Source: Myxococcus guangdongensis (GTDB taxonomy: Bacteria; Myxococcota; Myxococcia; Myxococcales; Myxococcaceae). Taken from it: 64,000 nt of DNA. Of this stretch, positions 33,575 to 41,846 are shown piece after piece. The notes below the pieces were generated by a model that was not told the DNA's origin, did not search any database, and worked only from the letters and a program-made list of their open reading frames with translations. The first letter of the stretch is position 1. Each line of letters starts with the position of its first letter. The stretch covers positions 248,001 through 312,000 of the forward strand of contig NZ_JAJVKW010000010.1 in NCBI RefSeq assembly GCF_024198255.1, given 5' to 3'. The position numbers and the translations under genes were made by a program.

Positions 33575-34690
33575 CTACTCGGTGTACAGCTCCGCGGAGG
33601 AGTACAGCTCGGGCTCCTCCTGGCTGGAGCCGCCCACCACGAGCACCTGGCCGTTGATGAGGCGCGTGGCGGTGTGACCCTGCGTCGCCTGGTCATTGCC
33701 CACCACGTACAGCTGCCAGAACGCCTGCGGGTCGTAGACCTCCGTCACGCCGCCAATCTGGTTGCGCGTGCCGCGCGCGACGAGCACCTTGCCCGACGGC
33801 AGCAGCGTCAGGGAGTGGCCCATGCGGCGCTCCTCGGTGGCGTAGGACGTGTACTCCCACTCGTTGTCCTCCGGCCAGAACAGCCAGGCGCCGCTCGCAT
33901 ACTGGCCCTGCTCCTGACCGACGACCAGCACCGCGCCCTGGTTCAGCAGGACGGCCGCGTGCCCGTAGAACGCGGGCGCCGCCGCGGCGGTGCTCCACGT
34001 GCCCGTGCTCACGTTGTAGACCTCGGCCGCGCCGACGACGCCGTCGTCGTTGACCGCCAGCACGTTGCCGGAAGGCAGCCGCGTGAGGCTGGTGCGGCCC
34101 GCCACCACGGACGTGGAGCCCGTCGCCGTCCACGTGCCCGTCGCCGGGTCATACAGCTCCGCGCTCTTCAGCGCCGTCGCCCCGAAGCCGCCGAACACCA
34201 GCACCTTGCCGGTCGACAGCACCACCGCCTTGTGGTTCCGCCGCGCCGTGGCCAGGCTGCCCGTGGCGCTCCACGTGTTCGTCGAGGGGTTGTACAGCTC
34301 CGCGCTCGCCAGCGTGCCCGCGCCCTGGCCGCCCACCACGAGCACCTTGCCCGAGGACAGGAGCGTCGCCGTGTGGTTCGAGCGCGTCTGGCTCATCGTC
34401 GCCGTCGCCGCCCAGGTGTTGGTGTTGGGGTTGTACGTCTCCGTCGACGCCGACACCGTGCCCCAGCCGCTGCCACCCGTGACGAGCACATTGCCCGTCG
34501 GCAGCCGCGTCGCCGTGTGGTACGCGCGCACCTGGCTCATCGACGCCGCCGCGGACCAGGGCGAGGTGAAGGCCGCCCGCGCCTCGGTGCGCGGCGCCTC
34601 GGCCACCGCCGTGGTGGCGCCCGTCATCGTCGCCAGTGCTCCGCAAAGTCCCAGGCCCAGCCACGTCTTCGCTGTGGTTGCTCGTGTCAT
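33575..34690 (-). CDS. exported kelch-repeat protein
   Basis: 371 residues from the ATG at 34690, preceded by GAGGAACGG. Signal peptide KTWLGLGLCGALATMTGATTAVAEA. Then six kelch-type repeats, recognisable as HTATxLPSGxVLVxGGxG...SxELYxPxTxTWxxTxxM at about 48-residue spacing, enough for one beta-propeller. Kelch propellers bind proteins or carbohydrates; secreted ones of this kind are abundant in myxobacteria. The fourth repeat is partly degenerate (RLPSGNVLAVNDDGVVGAAEVYN). It is divergent from a LysR gene. Confidence 0.88.
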   Translation of the reverse strand: MTRATTAKTWLGLGLCGALATMTGATTAVAEAPRTEARAAFTSPWSAAASMSQVRAYHTATRLPTGNVLVTGGSGWGTVSASTETYNPNTNTWAATATMSQTRSNHTATLLSSGKVLVVGGQGAGTLASAELYNPSTNTWSATGSLATARRNHKAVVLSTGKVLVFGGFGATALKSAELYDPATGTWTATGSTSVVAGRTSLTRLPSGNVLAVNDDGVVGAAEVYNVSTGTWSTAAAAPAFYGHAAVLLNQGAVLVVGQEQGQYASGAWLFWPEDNEWEYTSYATEERRMGHSLTLLPSGKVLVARGTRNQIGGVTEVYDPQAFWQLYVVGNDQATQGHTATRLINGQVLVVGGSSQEEPELYSSAELYTE

Positions 34691-34814
34691 CCGTTCCTCG
34701 TGGTGAATGGTGAGGCCCGCATTGTGACGGGGGGGACCGACGCTCCGTGCGGTCTTCCACGTCAACTCCGCGTGACGGCGGCATAACAGTCACTCGATTG
34801 CATTGGAAATACGG

Positions 34815-34840
34815 TGTAGATGTGTGCATCTGGTTCTACA
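34815..34840. promoter_or_regulatory. inverted repeat between kelch and lysR genes
   Basis: TGTAGA at 34815-34820 is matched by TCTACA at 34835-34840, and inside it AGATG-TGTG-CATCT forms a second inverted repeat (34818-34831). The site is 26 bp upstream of the lysR GTG at 34866, where a LysR autoregulatory site is expected. The assignment is by position only. Confidence 0.45.
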
Positions 34841-34865
34841 GGTGGGTCCGTGGCAGCCTGCGCGC

Positions 34866-35768
34866 GTGACGGAGCCCCTGTTCGATGACCTGCTGGGCCT
34901 CGCGTGCTTCGCGCGCGTGGTGGAGCACCGCTCGTTCACCCGGGCCGCGGGGGTGCTCGGGGTGTCCAAGTCGGTGGTGAGCGCGCGCATCTCCCGCCTG
35001 GAGTCCCGGGTCGGGGAGCGGCTGCTCATCCGCACCACCCGCAAGCTCTCCGTCACGGATGCGGGCATGGGTGTGTACGCGCATGCCGCGCGTCTGCTGG
35101 AGGAGGCGGGAGCCGCCACGCGAGGGGCCTCCGACGCGGGGCGGGGGAGCCTGCGCATCAACGCGCCCATCAGCTTCGCGCAGATGTACCTCGCCCGTCC
35201 CCTGGCGCGCTTCCTCGCGGCCCACCCGGGGGCTTCGGTGGAGGTGATGTTGAGCGACAGGCTCGTGGACCTGGTCGAGGAGCGGGTGGACGTCGCCCTG
35301 CGAATCACGCGCCTGCGCGATTCGAACCTCGTGGCCCGCAAGCTCGCGACCACCGCGCTGTGTGTCTGCGCGGCGCCTGCCTACCTGAAACGCAAGGGGA
35401 CACCCCGCAGGCCCGAGGACCTGTCGGGCCACGCGTGCCTGCGCTACGCGCACCTGCGCGTCGAGGACGAGTGGCGCTTCCATGGCCCCCGGGGGCGCAT
35501 CCCCGTGTCCGTGAGCGGGCCGCTGACGGTGGCCAACGGGACCTTGCTGCGCGAGGCGGTGGCGGAGGGCATCGGCCTCGCGGTGCTGCCGCGCTTCATG
35601 GTGGACGAGGAGCTGCGCTCGGGGCGGCTCGTCACCGTCCTGGACGACTTCATGCCGAGGCCCGTGGGCATCCACGCTGTCCACGCGGCGGGGCGCTCCC
35701 CCGCGCCGCTGGTGCGCGCCCTGCTCGATGTGCTGGCCGCGGAGTTTCGCTCCCCGCGCTGGGGCTGA
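34866..35768 (+). CDS. LysR-family transcriptional regulator, CrgA-like
   Basis: 300 residues from the GTG at 34866; the longer reading from 34803 runs through the inverted-repeat promoter region. The helix-turn-helix is FARVVEHRSFTRAAGVLGVSKSVVSARISRLESRVGERLLIRTTRKLSVTDAG, the CrgA/DhcR-type opening. Effector-binding lobes follow (SLRINAPISFAQMYLARPLARFL... and DLVEERVDVALRITRLRDSNLVARKL), as is usual for this subfamily. Likely regulates itself and perhaps the doxX gene 360 bp downstream, or the divergent kelch gene. Confidence 0.92.
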   Translation: MTEPLFDDLLGLACFARVVEHRSFTRAAGVLGVSKSVVSARISRLESRVGERLLIRTTRKLSVTDAGMGVYAHAARLLEEAGAATRGASDAGRGSLRINAPISFAQMYLARPLARFLAAHPGASVEVMLSDRLVDLVEERVDVALRITRLRDSNLVARKLATTALCVCAAPAYLKRKGTPRRPEDLSGHACLRYAHLRVEDEWRFHGPRGRIPVSVSGPLTVANGTLLREAVAEGIGLAVLPRFMVDEELRSGRLVTVLDDFMPRPVGIHAVHAAGRSPAPLVRALLDVLAAEFRSPRWG

Positions 35769-36127
35769 GCCTCCTGGCGCGCAGATGCCCGAGTGCTGAG
35801 CCGAGCAGGGCTCCTGACTGGCGCGCTCCGCTCCACGCACCCGGGCTGTGAGCCTTCGCGCGTGGGCGTCCGAGCTTTGAACAGGCCCTCAAGCCGACCT
35901 CGGAAGTTCGTTCCGATGGATGCGCCGAGCAGCGCCCCGCACCAACGAGCTTCGCGTGCTGGGGCTGTGCCTGCTCACGCTCCGGTCTCCTGAGCGCTGA
36001 AGCAGGCGCACCGACGCACAAGATTGTCCTGCGAGCAGAACGATTCGTTCTCGACACGGACCTTCCCCCGGAGCCGCCAGGCGCGCATTCCATGTCGCGT
36101 CAGCTCAGCCGTCTTCCGGAGGTCGTC
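35769..36127. other. gene-free stretch upstream of doxX with a 15-bp palindrome
   Basis: No credible coding sequence was found here. It contains the palindrome AGAACGATTCGTTCT at 36037-36051 (7-bp arms, one central base), 77 bp before the doxX start, a possible operator for the neighbouring LysR or another regulator. The doxX ribosome-binding site GGAGG is at 36117-36121. Confidence 0.6.
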
Positions 36128-36586
36128 ATGCTCGGCAACGCATCACATCCTGGTTCATCCGCCCTCGCCGCCACCGTGCTTCGTGTGTCCCTGGGCGCGG
36201 TGTTCCTGGCCCACGCGGGCGCCAAGTGGTTCCTCTTCACCCTCGAGGGCACCGCCCGGTTCTTCGTGGCCCATGGCTTCCCCGGTTGGATGGCCACGCC
36301 GGTGTTCGCGATGGAGTTGCTCGGCGGCCTCGCGCTCATCGCGGGTCTGCGGGTCCGCCTCGTGTCACTGGGGCTCCTGCCCATGATGCTCGGCGCCTTC
36401 GCGTCGCACGCCTCCCTGGGCTGGATGTTCACCAACCCGGGTGGAGGCTGGGAGTACGTCGCCTTCCTCATCATGGCGCTCGTCGCCCAGGCCCTCCTCG
36501 GCAGCGGCGCCTTCGCCGTGGACGGTGCCCTCGCGCGAAGCGTCACCCGGCCTCACGGCTCGGTCGCCCAGACCTCCACCTCGTGA
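36128..36586 (+). CDS. DoxX family membrane protein
   Basis: 152 residues from the ATG at 36128, which has GGAGG seven bases upstream. Four membrane helices. The opening VLRVSLGAVFLAHAGAKWF and the later FPGWMATPVFAMELLGGLALIAGLRVRLVSLGLLPMML follow the DoxX fold. DoxX-type proteins are small inner-membrane redox-associated proteins, often with quinone partners or in thiosulfate or peroxide stress. The short tail (SVTRPHGSVAQTSTS) overlaps the 3' end of the convergent pncB gene by 34 bp. Probably controlled by the palindrome upstream. Confidence 0.85.
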   Translation: MLGNASHPGSSALAATVLRVSLGAVFLAHAGAKWFLFTLEGTARFFVAHGFPGWMATPVFAMELLGGLALIAGLRVRLVSLGLLPMMLGAFASHASLGWMFTNPGGGWEYVAFLIMALVAQALLGSGAFAVDGALARSVTRPHGSVAQTSTS

Positions 36587-37893
36587 GCGCGCGCCCGCGC
36601 CAGCCCGTCTCCAATCACGACCGAGTAGGGCGGCCTCGCCGGCTCCAGGGCCCGCACCTCCCTCGGCAAGCGCTCACGCTCACGACGCGCATACTCCCGC
36701 GCCTCGGCGAGTGACGCCACGGCCCCGGGCACGCGCTGGCCCGCGCGCATCACCGGCCGCAACAGGGGCCGTCCGTGCGCCGCGTCTCCCCGCCGCACCA
36801 GCAGGTCGCGCCTCGCCACGCCGTCCTCCTCCTGCCGATACACCTGCTTCGCTCCGGGCAGCAGCGCCTTGCCCGCGGACAACTTCACCCGCGCCCGGCC
36901 CGCGTACTCCACCAGCTTGTAGGCCATGTCCAACGAGGGCGCGTCCGCGGACACGCCCATCGCGGTGCCCACGCCGAAGCCGTCGATGGGCGCACCGCGC
37001 GCGAGCAGCCCCGCCACCTGCTCCTCGTCCAGCCCCCCACTGGCCACCAGCCGCACCCGCTGCAGGCCCGCCTCGTCGAGCAGCTCCCGCGCCGCCAACG
37101 ACAGCGCGAGCAAGTCCCCCGAGTCGAGCCTCAGCGCGCGCACGCGGAACTCCTCACCCCGCTCGCGCGCCAGCCGGATGACGTGCTGGATGCCCCGCAG
37201 CGTGTCGTAGGTGTCCACCAACAGCGTCGCGTCCGGATACACGCGCGTGAAGGCGCGGAACGCCTCCAGCTCATCGTCGTGCGACTGCACGTAGCTGTGC
37301 GCCATCGTGCCCGCGAGCGGAATCCCATACCGCTTCCCCGCGAGCACGTTCGACGTCGAGTCCACCCCCGCCAGATACGCCGCGCGCGCCACCTTCAGCC
37401 CCGTGTCCGCGCCGTGGATGCGCCGCAGCCCGAACTCCATCACCGGCCTGCCTCGCGCCGCCTCCACCACCCGCGAGGCCTTGGACGCCGCGAGCGTCTG
37501 CAGATGCACCGGGTTGAGCAGGTACGTCTCCACCAGCTGCGCCTCGGGCAGCGGCGCCCGCACCTCCAACAGCGGCTCCTGCGCGAAGACTGGCGTGCCC
37601 TCCGGCATCGCGTCCACGTCGCCACTGAAGCGGAAGCGCTCCAACCAACGCAGCAGCCGGTCCGAGAAGCGGCCCGTCGACTCGAGCCACGCCAGGTCCT
37701 CGGACTCGAAGCGCAAGTCCTCGAGCGTCCGGAGCGCGTCCTCCAGCCCCGCGGCCACCAGGTAGTTGCGCTGGCGAGGAAGGCGCCGCGCGAAGAGGCT
37801 GAACACCCCCTCGTCCCACTGGCCCTCGGCCAGGTACGCCTCCGTCATCGTCAGCTGGTAGAGGTCCGTCAGCAGCGCGGCCTCGGACACCAT
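36553..37893 (-). CDS. pncB: nicotinate phosphoribosyltransferase
   Basis: 446 residues from the ATG at 37893, with GGGAG six bases upstream. It converts nicotinate and PRPP to nicotinate mononucleotide in the Preiss-Handler route of NAD synthesis. Diagnostic stretches are LTDLYQLTMTEAYL at the start, FSLFARRLPRQRNYLVAAGLE, MEFGLRRIHGADTGLKVARAAYLAGVDSTSNV near the active site, GTMAHSYVQSHDDE with the conserved His, RALRLDSGDL and VASGGLDEEQV for PRPP binding. Length and motif order match the short bacterial PncB class. It is followed upstream by a thioredoxin gene on the same strand (77 bp) and is part of a stress/redox group. Confidence 0.93.
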   Translation of the reverse strand: MVSEAALLTDLYQLTMTEAYLAEGQWDEGVFSLFARRLPRQRNYLVAAGLEDALRTLEDLRFESEDLAWLESTGRFSDRLLRWLERFRFSGDVDAMPEGTPVFAQEPLLEVRAPLPEAQLVETYLLNPVHLQTLAASKASRVVEAARGRPVMEFGLRRIHGADTGLKVARAAYLAGVDSTSNVLAGKRYGIPLAGTMAHSYVQSHDDELEAFRAFTRVYPDATLLVDTYDTLRGIQHVIRLARERGEEFRVRALRLDSGDLLALSLAARELLDEAGLQRVRLVASGGLDEEQVAGLLARGAPIDGFGVGTAMGVSADAPSLDMAYKLVEYAGRARVKLSAGKALLPGAKQVYRQEEDGVARRDLLVRRGDAAHGRPLLRPVMRAGQRVPGAVASLAEAREYARRERERLPREVRALEPARPPYSVVIGDGLARARAHEVEVWATEP

Positions 37894-37970
37894 GTCGACT
37901 CCCCTCATGTGCTCATGTGCGGGCCCCGACGGGTGATGGCCGAGGCGCGGTCCACGCGCGAATGCACGAC

Positions 37971-38423
37971 TCAGGCCGTCACGCCCGCGCCTCCCTGCGC
38001 CGACGTCGCGCCCGCCACCCAGCGCTCCAGCTCCGGCTTCGGCATCACCCCGCTGCGCCGCGCCACCTCGCGCCCGCCCTGGAACACCACGAAGGTAGGG
38101 ATGCCCTGCACGCCGAGCGCGCTCGCGGAGCGCGGGTTCTGTTCCGTGTCGAGCTTGAGCACGAGCAGCCGCCCCGCCTGAGCCCGGCCCACCGCGTCCA
38201 GGATGGGGGCCGCCGCGCGACACGGCGCGCACCACGGCGCCCACAGGTCCAACAGGATGGGCACCGGCGAGGCCAGCACCGCCCGGTCCAGCCCCTCGCC
38301 GTCCACCTCCTGCGGCGCGCCCGACAAATCCAGCGCCCGGTGACACCGGCCACACTCGGGGTTTCCCGAGGGTCGGGGCTCTCTCACGCGATTGAACGCA
38401 CCACAGGCCGCGCAGCGGAACAT
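37971..38423 (-). CDS. trxC: thioredoxin-2-like protein with zinc ribbon
   Basis: 150 residues from the ATG at 38423. The N-terminus carries a four-cysteine zinc ribbon (C4, C7, C24, C27: CAACG...CGRC), the feature that separates thioredoxin 2 (TrxC) from thioredoxin 1. The thioredoxin fold follows with the active site LWAPWCAPCRA (C65, C68), where Ala replaces the usual Gly of WCGPC. GIPTFVVFQGG is the cis-Pro loop. Cytoplasmic disulfide reductase, with zinc-release linked to oxidative stress in E. coli TrxC. It is 77 bp upstream of pncB and divergent from the ldh-type gene. Confidence 0.88.
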   Translation of the reverse strand: MFRCAACGAFNRVREPRPSGNPECGRCHRALDLSGAPQEVDGEGLDRAVLASPVPILLDLWAPWCAPCRAAAPILDAVGRAQAGRLLVLKLDTEQNPRSASALGVQGIPTFVVFQGGREVARRSGVMPKPELERWVAGATSAQGGAGVTA

Positions 38424-38669
38424 GACGCCTCCTTCTCGGAGTCTCTGTTGGGAAGGTAGGCCGCGCGGGCTCCTGGCGCGTCCCCCCCATGCTCGGGGCC
38501 CCGCCTGCTCGCCCGGCACGGTGCCTTGGCTTTTTTGCGTCCTTTTTCGCGCATGCGCAGCTTTTTCGCGGCCCTTCATCGCGCCCGGGCCACGAGGAAG
38601 ACATGGTGTGGGCGTTGCAGCGGGAGCACCAGCGCGACGGGCACCCGGTCCGTCGGCGGGAGGGCAGGC

Positions 38670-39683
38670 ATGCGACTGGCCGTATTCGACACCCATCGCT
38701 ACGACCGGACCGCGTTGGAGGAAGCCAACGCGGACTTCGGCCATGCGCTGACCTTCCTGGAGCCCCGCCTCACGGCGCAGACCGCGCGGCTGGCGGAGGG
38801 CTTCCACGCGGTGTGCTCGTTCGTGAATGACCGCGTGGACGCGGCCACGCTGGAGCTTTTGCGCACGTGCGGCGTGCGGCTCGTGGCCACGCGCTCCGCG
38901 GGCTACAACCACGTCGACCTGGAGGCCGCGCGGCGGCTGGACGTGCGGGTGACGCGCGTGCCGGAGTACTCACCGCACGCGGTGGCCGAGCACGCGGTGA
39001 CGCTGGTGCTCTGCCTCAACCGCCACATCCCCCGCGCCTTCGCGCGCGTGCGCGACTGGAACTTCTCGCTCGACGGGCTGGTGGGCTTCGACCTCGCGGG
39101 CAAGACGGTGGGCATCGCCGGCACGGGCCGCATCGGCCGCGTCGCGGCGCGCATCTTCCGGGGCTTCGGCTGCGACGTCGTCTGCTTCGACGCGGCGCCC
39201 GACGTGGCCTTCGCGCGCGAGGTGGGCGCCCGCTACGTGACGCTGGAGGAGCTCTACTCCGTCAGCGACGTCATCTCGCTGCACGTGCCGCTGACGCCGG
39301 GCACCCACCACATGGTGGACGCCAAGGCGCTGTCGCGGATGAAGCGGGGCGTGGTGCTGGTGAACACGGGCCGGGGCGCGCTCATCGACAGCCGCGCGCT
39401 CATCGACGCGCTCAAGTCGGGCCACATCGGCGCGGCGGGACTGGACGTGTACGAGGAGGAGGAGGGCGTCTTCTTCCAGGACCTCTCCGGCCAGGTGCTC
39501 CAGGACGACGTGCTGGCGCGGCTGCTCACCTTCCCGAATGTGCTGGTCACCTCGCATCAAGCCTTCCTCACGCGCGAGGCGCTGGGCAGAATCGCCCACA
39601 CCACGCTCGCGAGCGTCCGGGCCTTCGAGCGCGGCGAGCCCCTGGTCAACGAGGTGCGCGTGGAGCAGGTGCGGCCCGCGTGA
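38670..39683 (+). CDS. ldhA: D-lactate dehydrogenase-type 2-hydroxyacid dehydrogenase
   Basis: 337 residues from the ATG at 38670, with GGGAGGGCAGG just upstream. The catalytic domain opens MRLAVFDTHRYDRTALEEAN, and LVATRSAGYNHVDL, TRVPEYSPHAVAEHAVTLVL follow as in fermentative D-LDH. The NAD-binding loop is TVGIAGTGRIGRVAARIF. Catalytic Arg, Glu and His are seen in LVNTGRGALIDS, DVYEEEEGVFFQD and TSHQAFLTREAL. It should reduce pyruvate to D-lactate with NADH when respiration is limited. It is 36 bp upstream of a universal stress protein gene on the same strand, probably one operon. Confidence 0.88.
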   Translation: MRLAVFDTHRYDRTALEEANADFGHALTFLEPRLTAQTARLAEGFHAVCSFVNDRVDAATLELLRTCGVRLVATRSAGYNHVDLEAARRLDVRVTRVPEYSPHAVAEHAVTLVLCLNRHIPRAFARVRDWNFSLDGLVGFDLAGKTVGIAGTGRIGRVAARIFRGFGCDVVCFDAAPDVAFAREVGARYVTLEELYSVSDVISLHVPLTPGTHHMVDAKALSRMKRGVVLVNTGRGALIDSRALIDALKSGHIGAAGLDVYEEEEGVFFQDLSGQVLQDDVLARLLTFPNVLVTSHQAFLTREALGRIAHTTLASVRAFERGEPLVNEVRVEQVRPA

Positions 39684-39719
39684 ACCCCATCCCGTAGCCG
39701 ACTCGAGGAGGAGTCATCC

Positions 39720-41009
39720 ATGTCCATCGTCTGCGCCACCAACTTCTCCGATGCCGCGCGCCGCGCATGTGATGTCGCCGCCGAGCTGGCCCGGAAGGCG
39801 AACGTGCCGCTGTTCCTGGTGCACGTGCTCAACCCCAACTCCGCGCGGGCCTTCGGTCCCGCGCTGCTCCAGGCGGCCGAGGCGGCGCTGGGCGACGAGG
39901 CGAAGCGGCTGTCCCAGAAGGGCGCGCGCGTGGAGCAGGAGATGCGCACCGGCGAGCCCTCCGCCGAGGTCGCCGACGTGGCCCGTCAGCGCCTGGCCAC
40001 GCTCGTGGTGGCCGCCTCGCCCAGCAAGGAGGCCCCGTTCCTGGGCGTCGGCGGGACGGTGGACCGGCTGGCGCAGTCGCTGGAGGTGCCGCTGCTCGCC
40101 GTGCAGGACGCGAGCGCCATGGAGGCGTGGGCGCAGGGGCAGCGGCCGCTCAAGGTGGTGCTGGGCGTGGACCGCTCGCTGCCGTACGAGGCCGCGCGCG
40201 AGTGGGTGCGCGCCCTGGGCGTGTGGGGACCGCTGGAGGTGGTGGGCGCGCGCGTGGTGTGGCCGGATGAGGAGTACCGGCGGCTGGGCTTGCCGCGGCC
40301 GATGGAGCTGGCCGAGGTGACGCCGGAGCTGCGCGCGGTGCTGGACAAGGAGACGCAGGTCCTGGTGACGCCGCTGGGGGCGCAGGGCGTGAAGGTGCGC
40401 ACGGTGCTGGAGCCGTCCCTGGGCCGCGTCGCGGACCACCTGGTGGAGCTGGCCGCGCGCGAGCAGGCGGACCTGCTGGTGGTGGGCACGCACCACCGCC
40501 GGGCGCTGGGGCGGATGTGGAGCGTGTCCCACAACGCGCTGAGGCTGGCGCGGGTGTCGGTGGCCTGCATCCCCTCGCAGGCGATGGCGCCGGGAGTGGA
40601 CGCGCCCCTGCCGTCGTTCCGCGAGGTCATGGTGGCCACGGACTTCTCCGAGACGGGCAACCACGCGGTGGCGCACGCCTTCGGCCTGGTGCCTCCGGGG
40701 GGCAAGGTCTACCTGGTGTCGGTGGCGGAGCTGGGCTCGCAGGTGGACACCGAGCGCGGCCGGCTGATGGCGCTGGTGCCGCGCGAGGCGGAGGCCACCG
40801 GACGGCGCGCGCAGGCGGAGGTCATCATGGACGCCCAGGACGTGGTCACCGCGCTGGTGCAGACGGCGGAGCGGCTGGGCGTGGACGCGGTGGTGATGGG
40901 GACCCACGGGCGCACGGGGCTCAAGCGCGCGCTGCTCGGCTCCACGACGCAGGCGGTGCTGTCGCGCACCTCGCGGCCGGTGTTGCTGGTGCGGCCGCCC
41001 ACCGTGTGA
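39720..41009 (+). CDS. universal stress protein with three tandem Usp domains
   Basis: 429 residues, GAGGAGG eight bases before the ATG. Residues 1-140, 141-285 and 290-429 are three Usp folds (openings IVCATNFSDAARRACDVA, KVVLGVDRSLPYEAA and EVMVATDFSETGNHAVAHA). Only the last keeps an ATP-binding signature: GTHGRTGLKRALLGSTTQAVLSRTSRPVLLV fits G-x2-G-x9-G-S/T. In the middle domain it is GTHHRRALGRMWSVS and in the first it is lost, so these two domains probably have structural roles or bind other ligands. Two Usp domains are the usual maximum; three is unusual. Downstream of the D-lactate dehydrogenase gene by 36 bp. Confidence 0.9.
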   Translation: MSIVCATNFSDAARRACDVAAELARKANVPLFLVHVLNPNSARAFGPALLQAAEAALGDEAKRLSQKGARVEQEMRTGEPSAEVADVARQRLATLVVAASPSKEAPFLGVGGTVDRLAQSLEVPLLAVQDASAMEAWAQGQRPLKVVLGVDRSLPYEAAREWVRALGVWGPLEVVGARVVWPDEEYRRLGLPRPMELAEVTPELRAVLDKETQVLVTPLGAQGVKVRTVLEPSLGRVADHLVELAAREQADLLVVGTHHRRALGRMWSVSHNALRLARVSVACIPSQAMAPGVDAPLPSFREVMVATDFSETGNHAVAHAFGLVPPGGKVYLVSVAELGSQVDTERGRLMALVPREAEATGRRAQAEVIMDAQDVVTALVQTAERLGVDAVVMGTHGRTGLKRALLGSTTQAVLSRTSRPVLLVRPPTV

Positions 41010-41201
41010 AAGCGGACGCTCCCCGCGCGGGCCCGCTCACCCGGAGGGCGGGCCCTCGTACGACGCGTCGAAGTGTTGACCCGAGGATGGCCGGGTGGCT
41101 CCAGCAGGTTGGCGGCACGCCAATGCATTGGAGTCAGGCCCTCTTCCTGGGTGGGATGGTGGTAGGTGTCCTCGTCCCTTTACCCTGGAAAGGACCTGAC
41201 C

Positions 41202-41789
41202 ATGGCCGTCACGCTGCCCCCTCTTCCCTACGCCCATGACGCCCTCGCTCCGCACATGAGCAAGGAGACGTTGGAGTACCACCACGACAAGCACCACGCG
41301 GCGTACGTGACCAACCTCAACAAGCTGCTGGACGGCAAGGCCGAGGCCAACAAGTCCCTGGAGGAGATCATCCTCAGCAGCGACGGCGGCGTGTTCAACA
41401 ACGCGGCCCAGGTCTGGAACCACACCTTCTTCTGGAACTGCATGAAGCCCAAGGGCGGCGGGCTGCCCACGGGTGAGCTGCTGGCGGCCATCGAGCGCGA
41501 CTTCGGCTCCTTCGACAAGTTCAAGGAGGAGTTCTCCACCGCGGCCGCCACGCAGTTCGGCTCCGGCTGGGCGTGGCTGGTGCTGGACAAGAACAAGCTG
41601 GCCATCACCAAGACGAGCAACGCGGACCTGCCGATGAAGCACGGCCAGAAGGCGCTGCTCACCATCGATGTGTGGGAGCACGCGTACTACATCGACTTCC
41701 GCAACGCGCGGCCCAAGTTCATCGAGACCTTCCTCACGCACCTGGTCAACTGGGACTTCGTGGCGGACAACCTCCTCAAGAAGGGCTGA
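41202..41789 (+). CDS. sodB: iron superoxide dismutase
   Basis: 195 residues from the ATG at 41202, with AAAGGA nine bases upstream. All metal ligands are in place: His in LEYHHDKHHAAYV, His in AQVWNHTFFWNCM, and the Asp/His pair in DVWEHAYYIDFRNARPKF. The Gln in NAAQVWNH is the pattern of the iron form. It converts superoxide to peroxide and oxygen in the cytoplasm. It belongs by position to the stress/redox group (pncB, trxC, ldhA, usp). A hairpin follows the gene at 41821-41846. Confidence 0.93.
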   Translation: MAVTLPPLPYAHDALAPHMSKETLEYHHDKHHAAYVTNLNKLLDGKAEANKSLEEIILSSDGGVFNNAAQVWNHTFFWNCMKPKGGGLPTGELLAAIERDFGSFDKFKEEFSTAAATQFGSGWAWLVLDKNKLAITKTSNADLPMKHGQKALLTIDVWEHAYYIDFRNARPKFIETFLTHLVNWDFVADNLLKKG

Positions 41790-41820
41790 GGTTTCCACCG
41801 GGGGGTGGCTTTCCAAGGCG

Positions 41821-41846
41821 GGCTGTCATTGGGTTGAATGACAGCC
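41821..41846 (+). terminator. hairpin after sodB, overlapping the next gene's start
   Basis: GGCTGTCAT (41821-41829) and ATGACAGCC (41838-41846) are perfect complements with an 8-base loop. The second arm is the ATG ACA GCC that opens the ankyrin gene, so the hairpin may terminate sodB or hide this start codon. Confidence 0.5.

Noticed and set aside
36553..38604. longer pncB reading of 683 codons
   Set aside because: The extra 237 residues overlap the thioredoxin gene in another frame and are Gly/Ala/Arg-rich; the ATG at 37893 has a good ribosome-binding site and begins as PncB proteins do.
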